DNA of 64,000 bases from Delphinapterus leucas. Lineage: Eukaryota; Chordata; Mammalia; Artiodactyla; Monodontidae. The notes beneath the pieces are model-generated. The model ran no database searches. It saw nothing but the letters and a program-made list of their open reading frames with translations, and had not been told where the DNA came from. A program made the position numbers and the translations under genes. The DNA is taken from NCBI RefSeq assembly GCF_002288925.2, contig NW_022098045.1, forward strand, positions 530,184 to 594,183. The letters are read 5' to 3'. Within the stretch, counting starts at the first letter, position 1; every line of letters begins with the position of its first letter. This document shows positions 46,097 through 57,090 of this stretch, piece by piece.

Positions 46097-47959
46097 AACT
46101 GGACTCTGTTCCCTTTCCATCTTTAATTTCAGGGACCTAGTACATTAATGGAGAACCACTAGATTCTACAGATGACGGCAATAAAGTAACAATGTCTCCT
46201 AATTGATGGAGTGAGATTCACTGGGCTAGTGGTGGATAGGCAGGCACCCTTTGTACAAAGACAAATTGTTGGATTGGCATCTAAAGAGACATGGTACCAC
46301 TCCTGAAAAATTAAACCTGTTAAACATTTTAGTGTATAATTAAAATATATGTCCTATTAACTTTTAGAGGTCTTTTAAAAGTTTTTTCCTTTTCTTTTTA
46401 TGGAGAATATCTTTCTAAAAACAAAGTAGTTAATAGGCATACTTTATTAGTAGACTGAATCCATGTGTTTAATTTAAAAAAAAGAACCAAAATATAAAAA
46501 GACTGAAATTAGTGTCTAGGATAGAGGTAGCGATAAGAACAGCAAGACATACTGCTAGCTTGAAATATGTTGATGCAGAATTTGACCTCATGTTTCTTCA
46601 CTATATACAATTAGTCTGATTCTAATCTTCTACTACGTTTTTTCGAAGTGGGGAGGTTTGGAGTATGGCCTGCTTTCTCTTAACAGTTGTATTTTATTAC
46701 CACAAATTGTTTTATTAATACAGATTTTTTTTCAAACGAATGAAAATTCAGTGAACTGTGTACTTGCTGAAAATAGAGTGCTGTTATGTAAGGTGAGCAA
46801 ACTTCTATAAATTATTATTTAGCAGGTTGTCTGCTTCTGGAAATTAAATTTTTCTCTGAAATACTTTTAAAGATATGAATGAAATATTATTTTCTCATGT
46901 GGATAATAATTTTCCATTTGAAAAGTATTTAACCCACACTCTGTTAATAGACCAAAATAGGCCTTTATTTGGTATGCAGATTAACTCATACATATCCAGG
47001 AAAGCAAAATGTAGTCTTTAGTTTCTATGGTTTGTCAACATGTTTGAGACTACATCCAGTTGGAGATTGTTTTTGTCTGCTTTTGTTATTATCGTTAAGC
47101 TGATTTTCTGTTTCAGATAATATACTTGGCTCAAAATTTCCTACCTTTAACACAGAATGGGTCAAGACATACACCCATTCTGTATGTACATAGGATTTTG
47201 TGACCATTTTCTGTGCATCTTTTCTCTAACCCACCATAAATATTCCTTCACTTCAACTGGATAAAAGAGAAAAAAAAAAATCAGGAGGCAGACACCAGGT
47301 GGTTTTCATTGCAAGGAAGCTGGTTTTATTACCTGAGTTAATGTGAAGAAGAATTTTTTGAAAGTGCATTAAGGGTGCTTGTAAAAATGTTTTAAGTATA
47401 AATATATTCCTTTAATGAAAATAAGTGGAATTTTATCCTTAGAAAGTCTTTCAAAATAGTGAAAATTCTCAGAAATATAGATAGCTGGTGAATGAATCTG
47501 TCCTGTACTTGAAAATAAAAATGTAGATAGGGACTGTTTGTTTGTTTAAATGGCAAAATTTTGAAAGCTTAAAGAGAGGAAAAATGGAAGAAATAGTACA
47601 TCATATTGTGTTATTTCTTATAGCTGCTTAAATGACATAATGGAATTTAGGCTACAAGTGGCCGATTGAAACATGTGTTCATCTCCTTTTCCTCTAGAGA
47701 CTTCTCTAAAATGAAAGTAAACAATAAAAACTCTTTATACCTGCAGTGTCAAAGAAAATGGGATAGAGGCCATCCTCTAGCGGGAGAATGCCCACAAAAT
47801 TAGTCTGACTTAGCGATCTACCCTTTTGTGGGTGAACGGCTAGCCCTTCCAAGATGAAAGGGGTCTGATGTAGCACTATATTGTAGTTTAAAATAATTTC
47901 GTTTTCAGTATGACTTCTTCTTTGACCAGTGCAAAATTCGGAGGTTTATTTCTTAACTT
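46097..47959. other. Intergenic, nothing assigned
   Basis: AT-rich. No exon or clear repeat. Confidence 0.5.
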
Positions 47960-48690
47960 TTAAACATATTTTCTAGTTATCTTTTGTTATTGATTTCTAC
48001 CTTAATTGCATCTGGAAATCCTATGCTCTATTTCTATTCCTTTTGTGGTTTTCCTAGAAATTACAACATGAATATTTAATTCATCATAGTCTAAAGTTAA
48101 CTAAAACCTTTATCCTTTTCTTGGACAATACAAGGTCCTTAGGACACACCTTCACTTCACATACCTTGCTTCTGTCTTACATGGTACTGTTGTCATGAAT
48201 TGATTAACACAAGGATATTACTATTATTATACTATATAGATAATGTTTATTTAGATTTATCTACATACTTACCACTTTACTTTGCTCTTCATTTCTTTTG
48301 TCTTTAGCATTCTAAGAGTATTTTCCTTGTGCCCAAATGCACCCTTTAGAATTTCCTTTGTTGAATATCTATCTGTGGCGAAGTGTCTCTGTTTTTGCTG
48401 TTCTGAAAATATCCTTATTATGCCTTTATTCTTGAACAATTACTAGTTGTAGAATTCCAGTTGGCAAATATTTGCCTTTAGCACATTAAAGATATTACTC
48501 CACTATCTTCTGGCTTCCAATGTTGCTGTTGAGAAGTTAACTGTCAGCCTATTGCTCATTTTAATCTCCTTCTTATCCCTGGATTCTTTTATGATTTTTA
48601 AGTTTATTATTATCTTTGAGGTTCTGCTCTTTCACTATGACGTGTGTTGATTTGAATTTCTTTTTACTTATCCTGTTTGCCACCTCCAGA
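47960..48690 (-). mobile_element. Possible L1/HAL1-type remnant
   Basis: TTCCTTTGTTGAATATCTATC, GAAAATATCCTTATTATGCC, CTATCTTCTGGCTTCCAATG and TTGAATTTCTTTTTACTTATCC occur in an order typical of inverted old L1/HAL1 internal sequence. Strongly diverged; boundaries uncertain. Confidence 0.4.
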
Positions 48691-49118
48691 GAAGTTTTGC
48701 ATTGTTTCTGTCAGGCAGCAGCAAATACTGGCTCAGGGTTCCTTGACCCACCCAGCTGATAACGCTTTACTATTTTCTGAAGTTGTAGTCCTTTGGAGCC
48801 CTAGTTTACAGAGAAGAGCTTCTTTTACTAGAATCTCCACAGTGTGTGGGCCCTGGACCTTGATTTTATCCCCTTTGGTTGTCAATGCCATCAGGACAAT
48901 TCTGCTTCTGTGCTGGCTTATCTCTCTAGTCTCTGCATTCCTTTCAATTTTGGCCTGAAAATTGCATAATAACTTGTGATTTCTTTGCTTCTCTAAAGAA
49001 GATTGAACAAGTATTTGAACTGGCAATTTTAGTCATTTTCAGTGGGAGGGTGGCCTGAAAACATTTTCTGCCATTATTGGAAACCAGGAAGATTTCAATG
49101 TAATTCTGGAATCAGAAA
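48691..49118. other. Intergenic, possibly more of the same old LINE
   Basis: Chance open frames on both strands (48677-49026). No domain recognised. Confidence 0.4.
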
Positions 49119-49127
49119 GTAGATGGA

Positions 49128-49474
49128 GAGACTTCCCTGGTGAAGCAGTGGTTAAGAATCTGCCTGCCAATGCAGGGGACACGGGTTGGAGCCCTGGTCC
49201 GGGAAGATCCCACATGCCGCGGAGCAACTAAGCCCGTGTGCCACAACTACTGAGCCTGTGCTCTAGAGCCTGAAAGCCACAACTACTGAGCCCACGTGCT
49301 GCAGCTACTGAAGCCTGCAATCCTAGAGCCAGTGCTGCGCACAAGAGAAGCCACTGCAATGAGAAGCCTGTGCATCTCAACGAAGAGCAGCCCCTGCTCG
49401 CTGCAACTAGAGAAAGACCGTGTGCAGCAATGAAGACCCAACGCAGCCATAAACAAACAAACAAATAAATAAAT
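49128..49474 (+). mobile_element. CHR SINE, long form
   Basis: Head AGACTTCCCTGGTGAAGCAG, B box GGTTGGAGCCC, three CAACTACTG-type modules, and tail CAGCCATAAACAAACAAAC then AAATAAATAA. The target-site duplication GTAGATGGA is at 49119-49127 and 49475-49483. Confidence 0.94.
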
Positions 49475-49483
49475 GTAGATGGA

Positions 49484-51050
49484 ATAGAAATAACCAGTAT
49501 AGCTAAGAGGTGGAATTTTACCACTGAGTGTTTTCAAAAGAGGACATAGAATCATAGAAATTTGATTTGCCTCCACAGAACTTCACAGAGCCTTTAGATT
49601 TAGAGATGACAGATAAAGAGGACGGTGGAAGTGAGATGTAGGGCCTAAAAGAGATTGATAGCGTAACACTGACAGCAGTTGCACTTTGCCCCATAGGAAG
49701 TTTAATTTCTGAAGAAATTCAACTGTCATAGACTTCCACATGCTGGCCTTGAAATTTCCCCCAGATGATTCCCTTAGACATCTCCTTGGACATACCTACC
49801 ACAAAGTGAAATCCATTGATTAAAACACTGTTAACATACACAGAACTCCCAACCATTTTTTGATGTGTTTGTGCCTCATGTCAGTATGAACGGCAACCAT
49901 GGAACAGCAAAGAATTGTAGAAACTTTACTGTGTGACAGAAGAGACAGAGGTAAACAAATAAATAACATAAAGCCAGAGAAAACAGCAGTAGTGCAGAGA
50001 ACCTCAAAAGAGAAAAAAAATGAATACCTTATAGAGATAAGAAAGATACTACTTTCATAAAACAAGAAAAGGGTAAAATAAAAAGATAAAAGAGAACAAT
50101 AAAAGCATTTTGAAAAGCAAAAATATAATGGCTGAAAAAATATCAACAAAAGAGAATCTCTCAGATGGTATAACAAAAAGTCAAAGATATGGAAAATAAG
50201 GGAGAAGAGACTTAAAGGAGCAATAATGTAATCGGTGGTCTAGGAAGAGATAACAGAGGAAATTTATCAAATATGTAATATGAGAGAGGAATTTATCAAA
50301 TATGTAATATGAGAGCTGAAGTAAGCAGGTTTCTGGATCTAAAGGGTACATTGAATGTCTTATAAAATACATGCAAAAGATCCATGTCAAGGAACATTGT
50401 TACATTGTTAAATGTTACATTGCAATATGCTAGGGGAAAAGAGTCAATAATGTCCCAGGATAACTCCTGTCCCATAGGCCTAGAAAATAATCAAATTGCA
50501 GTGAAATGCCAGAGGGCTCTAGCAGGCAGTTATTTCTCCCCATACCTGTAAAAGACTCCATAGTATTCCTAATACGATAGAGCTTTCAGAAATAAAAGTG
50601 GAGAATTACTATAATAAAAATTCTGCAAGGAAAAAAGAAAGACAGAAACTTTAGGAAAAACATTTATCCTAGAAAGAAAACATATTTAGCTCTTCAGTGA
50701 ATATTTATATTATGACATTATGCAAATATTGTTTATTAACTTAATAAAAATCATTATGTAACCAGTAATATGCTAGTGAATGTTTAACAAATAGCTCTCA
50801 AAAATGGACATATTTATATACATACATTTATTATAAATTTTACTTATATAAAGGATATATAGCCCACAATATACACTTAATAATAAAATATACAAAACTG
50901 TATTTTGTAAATTCCATAAAGCAATTGATTCTCACATGTTTTGTTGATTTTTGCTGAATTCTTGAACCATTGTGGACCTATGGTTGCAATTGAAAAAGGA
51001 ACATTCTTTTGATATGAATGTTAGTTGAATTTCCTTTTCCCTTAAAAAAT
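49484..51050. other. Intergenic, A-rich, unassigned
   Basis: The part 49850-50400 is A-rich on the + strand and may be an old LINE ORF1-like remnant, but I cannot align it with confidence. It includes a 30-bp tandem duplication at 50256-50315. Confidence 0.4.
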
Positions 51051-51060
51051 AAGAAAGAAG

Positions 51061-51269
51061 GGCTCCCCTGGTGGTGCAGTGGTTGAGAGTCTGCCTGCTG
51101 ATGCAGGGGACACGGGTTCGTGCCCCGGTCCGGGAAGATCCCACATGCTGCAGAGCGGCTGGGCCCATGAGCCATGGCCACCTAGCCTGCGCATCCAGAG
51201 CCTGTGCTCTGCAACGGGGGAGGCCACAACAGTGAGAGGCCCGTGTACCGCAAAAAAAAAAAAGAAAGA
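51061..51269 (+). mobile_element. CHR SINE, short young form
   Basis: Head GGCTCCCCTGGTGGTGCAG, B box GGTTCGTGCCC, end AGGCCCGTGTACCGC plus an A run. The target-site duplication AAGAAAGAAG lies at 51051-51060 and 51270-51279. Confidence 0.93.
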
Positions 51270-51451
51270 AAGAAAGAAGTGAAACAATAAAGACGTCAGA
51301 ACGTCACTCATTTACCAGTGACATGAGCAACCGCTTTGCTGAAATGTATAATATTTTTTGAATAATGGAAAAATATTCCCTCATTTTTTTATCTATTCAT
51401 GATGCAATGGATACAAACATAACACACGTTTACATTTTATCTAAATTATTA

Positions 51452-51648
51452 TGTTATTCATTTATTTTTTGATGTGGACCTTTGTTTTTTAAAGTCTTTT
51501 TTGAATTTGTTACAATATTGCTTCTGTTTTAAGTTTTGGGTTTTTGGCCACAAGGCCTATGGGATCTTAGCTCCCCAACCAGGGATCGAACCCATACCCC
51601 CTGCATCGGAAGGCGAAGTCTTAACCACTGGACCTCCAGGGAAGTCCC
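51452..51648 (-). mobile_element. Short tRNA-derived SINE of the GGCCAAAA-tail class, complete
   Basis: On the minus strand: head GGGGACTTCCCTGGAGGTCC, B box GGTTCGATCCC, ATCCCATAGGCCTTGTGGCC, and a distinct tail containing AACAGAAGCAATATTGTAAC and AAAGGTCCACATC. A perfect 19-bp target-site duplication, CATTTTATCTAAATTATTA, flanks it (51433-51451 and 51649-51667). Confidence 0.95.
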
Positions 51649-52015
51649 CATTTTATCTAAATTATTAAAATTTTTCTCCATTATTTTCTTGTCTCTAAAC
51701 AAGTATAGACAGTCATCAAGTCAATAAATCAAACCTGGAGTTGTGGCATTTGCTGATTTATGTGGTGAAATACTTCCACTATGATCAATGTCAAGCAACT
51801 ACTGTGACCTCACTAAACACAGAGTTGGGAAGATATGTGTAGTAGCATGCCATTATATAGTATTTCTACCATACAGATACAATAAATGTAAATAACCTCA
51901 GTGACATAGATAATAGTAAAAGGTAGTAACATAATTAGGAAGTGTAAGTTTTGAGTATTCATTGCCTTTGTTGTTAATATAATTAACTTAACTATAAGTT
52001 TGTGTAATTTAATTT

Positions 52016-52327
52016 CTTTTAATAAATTTATTTATTTATTTATTTATTTTTGGCTGCACTGGGGCCTCGTTGCTGCCTTCTCTAGTTGCGGCGAGCGGGG
52101 GCTACTCTTCTTGCGGTGTGTGGGCTTCTCACTGCGGTGGCTTCTCTTGTTGCGGAGCACAGGCTCTAGGAGTGCGGGCTTCAGTAGTTGTGGCCTGTGA
52201 GCTCAATAGTTGTGGCATGAGGGCCCAGTTGCTCCGCGGCGTGTGTGATCTTCCCGGACCAGGGCTCGATCCTGTGTCCCCCGCATTGGCAGGCAGATTT
52301 CTAACCACTGTGCCACCCGGGAAGCCC
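52016..52327 (-). mobile_element. CHR SINE, long form
   Basis: (AAAT)n tail, TTTTTGGCTGCACTGGGGC, two CAGTAGTTG-type modules, and head ACTGTGCCACCCGGGAAGCCC. The target-site duplication TGTGTAATTTAATTT is perfect (52001-52015 and 52328-52342). Confidence 0.95.
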
Positions 52328-52663
52328 TGTGTAATTTAATTTTTAATAATGGTTTAACAGTTGGCTTGCAATATTTCTAAAACAATGGGGCTCTTGCAAT
52401 CTGGTGCAAGAAGATTCCAACACACCACCAGATATAGTGCTGTTGGGTGAATTGCGGAAAACTAGCTTGGCAGTAGAACAAACAGATAAATCTTCATTTC
52501 TCATAGCATAAAGCAAAAATGTCATGACTAAAAATGTTAAATGAAAAAATAGCAAGTTTTCTAAAGATTTTTATATAATTACTGAATTATTTAAATATGA
52601 TTATAGGAAGAAGGATTGGGAGGCTAAGTGGTTGTAGGGCAGGACAAAGCTTTTATTAGAAGT

Positions 52664-52748
52664 TTTTTTTTTTTTACATCTTTATTGGAGTATAATTGCT
52701 TTACAATGGTGTGTTAGTTTCTGCTGTATAACAAAGTGAATCAGCTAT
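52664..52748 (-). mobile_element. L1 3' end, very short
   Basis: T run, ACATCTTTATTGGAGTATAATT, then TGTATAACAAAGTGAATCAGC. Only about 85 bp of the L1 3' end were copied. Confidence 0.85.
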
Positions 52749-55700
52749 ACTTTCATTTAATATTTAACCCTGAGTATTTACTAATTTGAAAAAAATTTAA
52801 CAAAAATAAAATAACTAAATGCAAAAAAAAAAGATGTGATAATATAGACGTTTTGAACTAGTGTGAGTTGGTATTTTTGCTCATTCTGTCCTGTCTTATT
52901 CAATGCTCCAGTCTACCAATAAGGAAAAAGGTCTAGTTCACTGTTTGAGGATCTTCTGAATCAAATCACTCTAAAGATCTATAATTTAATATAGCCTTTG
53001 GATATTTATGGCTGAGCTGGTTTTAACTGGTGTTTTAAAATTTGCTAATTTTTGATAGGAAGTGTCAATTGAGACAAATCTGTTTCCACTTTGAGTGTCT
53101 GATTTGCTGCTTTCTTCTGGCAGTCACTGAATTCTTACAGTTTTAGGCCATTGTTGGCTCACTAGGATTTTAATTAGACAGCTGAATCCCATATGTTTAT
53201 GTGTACTGTTTTAATTTCTCTAGTATGTTTATTTTGCGTGGTTGTGGCACTTTAACACTCTGCTTTCCCAGAGGACATAGTCTGGTAATTTGCTACTGGA
53301 TGTAATCACAGGAAATATAACAGGTAATCAAATGTCCTAAACCCACCCACACCTTCAAAACCTGTCTGGTGAATGAGTGCATTGTAAATTCTGTTTATTC
53401 TTCATTTATCAGGTCAGTTTGTCTTGTGTCTTGTTTCTTATTCTCATTTCCACACTACTAATTTTCATTCATATCACCTCATTTTTAGATTTTTGCTCTG
53501 GCCTCCTAACTCATCTTTCTACCTCCAAATTCAAGTGTTCAATCCATCTTGGACAGCCTCATTAAAATAGTTCCCCCAAATACTGCTCTAATGTCTCTCC
53601 ATTGCTCAAAAATCTTCTATGGTTTCTTTTTTTCAAAATACTTTACACCCATTCACTAGACCAGTAATTTCCAGAGTGAGGTGGGTATACTCAGGGGTTG
53701 TGAAAGACAATCCACTGGAATACGAGAATGTGGTAGAACTTTTTATTCCTATTTCTATACTAGGTAAATAATTATACATATTTTTAAGTAAAAAAAAAAA
53801 AGAAATTAAACTTTGCTAACATGTCACATGCAGATTGATACAGGTACTATCTTTCACACTCTATGACAGATGACCATGTCACTCATGGTACCTGAGATAT
53901 CTTGAAGTAATAGCTGAAGTTTCAAAGTGCTTTGAGGATAGCAGTTATACCCTCATTTTGGGGGGTAGGTTCCAGCATACTGTGATGTTTTTCTATTTAA
54001 ATGCATCTAGCTATGATTTATTGATTGTATGCTTTAATGAATGAGCCAGTGGCTTAAAAAGATTTTAGAAAGAAATCACAGATTAAAGAGAATAGTAACT
54101 GCAAGTATAGGAGAGCAACAAAAAAAGGCCAAGCTGTTACTTCTCTTCATAGTGTAAACACTTTGCAAGACACATTATGCAGTAAAAATAATGCAACTAA
54201 TCAGGTCTGACAAAAATTTGGTCAAAATGATTCAAAATTACTGAACTGACAACTTGAAATATGAATTCTTACATTTAATAATACATCTCACTTTAAGTGT
54301 ACGTAGTGCTTGAATTTTTAGTTAGTGATAGTATGAAGCCATTAAATTCGCAAGATACTTATAAACTGAGCAGGTAAAAAGAGCATATTCAGGTTTTGTG
54401 GACTTTGAACCTGAGTTAGTTTTGGAAGCCTCTTTAAGAGAAAAAAGATAAAATTGAAAATGTAAAATCAAGTGTGAAAATGAACATTTATTTAGGATGA
54501 GAAAAGAAATCACAATAGTTACTCATTTTAAAAAGCAGAAAATACCAAAACAACACAAGATCCAGAAAAATAACATAATGTTTTTATAAATGAACTGTTG
54601 ACATGCCTCTATAACACCTTTTTTCTGTACTTTTTTAGCTGCATCTTCTTTGAGCACCCCTTCATATGACAATCACTTTGCAATATTTTCTAAAGACAAA
54701 ATAGAAAGATAATTCATACTTTCTTTAGCATGACTGATCAAAATTTGTTTTTTATTTTGATAATAATTGCTATTAATAATGTTACACAGATTTTTCAAGT
54801 TATAGTCAAATTTGGGGAACCCTCTATCATGTTTATGTTTGAGATGTAAGATTTGGGGGAGTTTCATATTTTATCATGCAAGACTAAATGCTCTTTGAAT
54901 GAACAATACTAGTTTATTAGAGCAAATTCAAGTGCATTTAAAAACTGCCCTTATGTTGTAGTGAGCTATATAACTGTATAATCAAATTATTCTTATGCTA
55001 TATATTCTGACTTACTGATAAACATGTGTAGGAGTTCTGTCATAGGAAAACTCATTCTTTATTTGTTTTGCTATGTTGGTGGCAATCTTGTAGCCACTTT
55101 ATCTGGAACTGCCAGATTGCACCAGGACAAGATATGTGAGACATGGTAAGATGTGCTCTGATAGCTGGATACACAAAATATGTGACTTCACATACAGACA
55201 TACCCACTGGTTGTAGGATTGCTATAGGTTTGTGTCTTGCAAACACAGGAATTATGATAAATTCTGTTTCACGTGAATACAGTAAAAAGCAAAACTAAAA
55301 AAATCTATGAGCTGTTTAAAATTGAATATGATGACAGAGATAATTTCCACTGAAAACCAGATCCTTTGCTTAAAATCTTACACACCTGATGCCTGGAAGA
55401 ATTTTCCACAGACTCGCTTCTGGTTCCATAATTTCAAACCTTGTTTCTCTTCCACTTTCACATATTTTTGACCCTGCACACCATAGAACACACTCATATT
55501 GCATCTTCATGTCATAACCATACACAAGTAAACACAGTGGGCAGGAACGTTCCTGGAAGGCATCTTCTATTGGGGTGGCTAGTGTTAACCTAAGTACGTA
55601 TGGAAGAGCCTAGGAACCATGTAAATATATCCCACTAAACCTGAGCTAAATGTGCTCCCAGCTCTATTTCCCCTTTTTCAGAACCAAAAAGTACTTGCAG

Positions 55701-56150
55701 CCCGTTATGCCACATGTAACACAAAGGAAGTGTCATAGAGGCAGTCAGAGTGGGAAGAAACACTGGTCTTAATTGTGCTCAAAATGTCATTCCTTTATCT
55801 CACCTCTGCAGTCTTTACTGAAATATATGACCATGTGGATACATTACAGGGGAGATGCTCAGGCAGGTGAGGGGTCTTGCACTGAAGCTTCATTAGCTTC
55901 ATGGTAAATTTGTCTTTAACTTCAGAAAACAAAAATATTTTAATGGTGTTTAAAGGCATTTGACACAAAGCATAGAATGTTGCTGAACTTAATGGTAAAT
56001 TCTATTGAGAGTCCTTCCTTACTTAAAAGTGAAAAAAAACCCAAACCACTCACATATCTTTTGCCACCTGTATCAGCCACTAAAACCAACTATCAGAATA
56101 AAATAAATGTAGAGCCAGACTTTTGGATCACTATGTCACCAAACATTATT
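52749..56150. other. Intergenic, no gene seen
   Basis: 3.4 kb of AT-rich DNA without a recognisable young repeat. ATTGCTCAAAAATCTTCTATGG near 53600 is L2-like. The open frames up to 64 codons are chance. Confidence 0.5.
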
Positions 56151-56166
56151 AAAAGATTAACAAAGT

Positions 56167-56369
56167 TGGGCTTCCCTGGTGGCGCGGTGGTTGAGAGTCC
56201 ACCTGCCGATGCAGGGGACACGGGTTCGTGCCCCGGTCCGGGAAGATCCCCCATGCCGCGGAGCGGCTGGGCCTGTGAGCCATGGCCGCTGGCATCCAGA
56301 GCCTGTGCTCTGCAACGGGAGAGGCCACAACGGTGAGAGGCCCGCGTACCGCAAAAAAAAAAAAAAAAA
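56167..56369 (+). mobile_element. CHR SINE, short form, apparently very young
   Basis: Head GGGCTTCCCTGGTGGCGCGG, B box GGTTCGTGCCC, end GAGGCCCGCGTACCGC plus an A tail of about 20. The target-site duplication AAAAGATTAACAAAGT (16 bp) is perfect at 56151-56166 and 56370-56385. CpG sites are largely retained, as expected for a recent insertion. Confidence 0.97.
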
Positions 56370-56385
56370 AAAAGATTAACAAAGT

Positions 56386-56749
56386 ATATTAAATCATATT
56401 ACTCTCATTAAAAATATTGATTTTTTTCACTTATGACAAAAGAATTTTTGTACCATAAATACAAAATTTAAAAGAACTATTATTTATTTCATTCTTTAAA
56501 ATATGTTCTTTAAAATGCATGATATATCCATTCATTGTACATGTATTATGTATATACAAATAATTGGGGTGTGCTAAAAATCTTTGCTAATAGGTTGCAC
56601 AATCCAAACTACTTGAGTATCATTGAATTAAGCATTAAGGAGGCTCAAAATTTGGCCCTAAAGGAGCGCATCTCTTAAGCTAGCCTGAATTCCCAGTCCC
56701 TAAATCAAGTGTTTATATTCTTATCCTAGTGTCATTATTCGAGTAAATC
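56386..56749. other. Intergenic, nothing assigned
   Basis: AT-rich, no gene or repeat recognised. Confidence 0.5.
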
Positions 56750-57090
56750 CTACCCCAGCTTCCAACTTGGAATATCCCCTTTTCTTCTGGCTAACTCAAA
56801 TTTTATCTATCTTCAAGGACCTGTTCTTCAAAGACTCCCTTGGATTCTTCAGTTTTCAGAGTTCTCTCATTTTGTTATATGAATAGTACTTACTATTTTT
56901 AATATGCTCTTAGCACCAAATGATAGCCTACCTTAAGACACCTCTTTTATTGTATTTTTTTTTAATGCATGTATATCTTATTTTGCAGCTTCTCAAAGGC
57001 AAAACCTCTCTCTTAGACTTTTGTATCCCTGCAGCACCTAACACAAGGCTATTCAAATAATAGATCCTTTCTGAAGATTTGTGGAATCAA
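56750..57090 (+). repeat. L2-like LINE remnant
   Basis: TCTATCTTCAAGGACCTGTTC, CTCAAAGGCAAAACCTCTCTC, TATCCCTGCAGCACCTAACAC and ATTTGTGGAATCAAT are arranged like a diverged L2 3' end. Confidence 0.5.

Noticed and set aside
50256..50315. Possible CRISPR-like direct repeat
   Set aside because: Only two adjacent copies without a spacer in vertebrate DNA; a simple tandem duplication.
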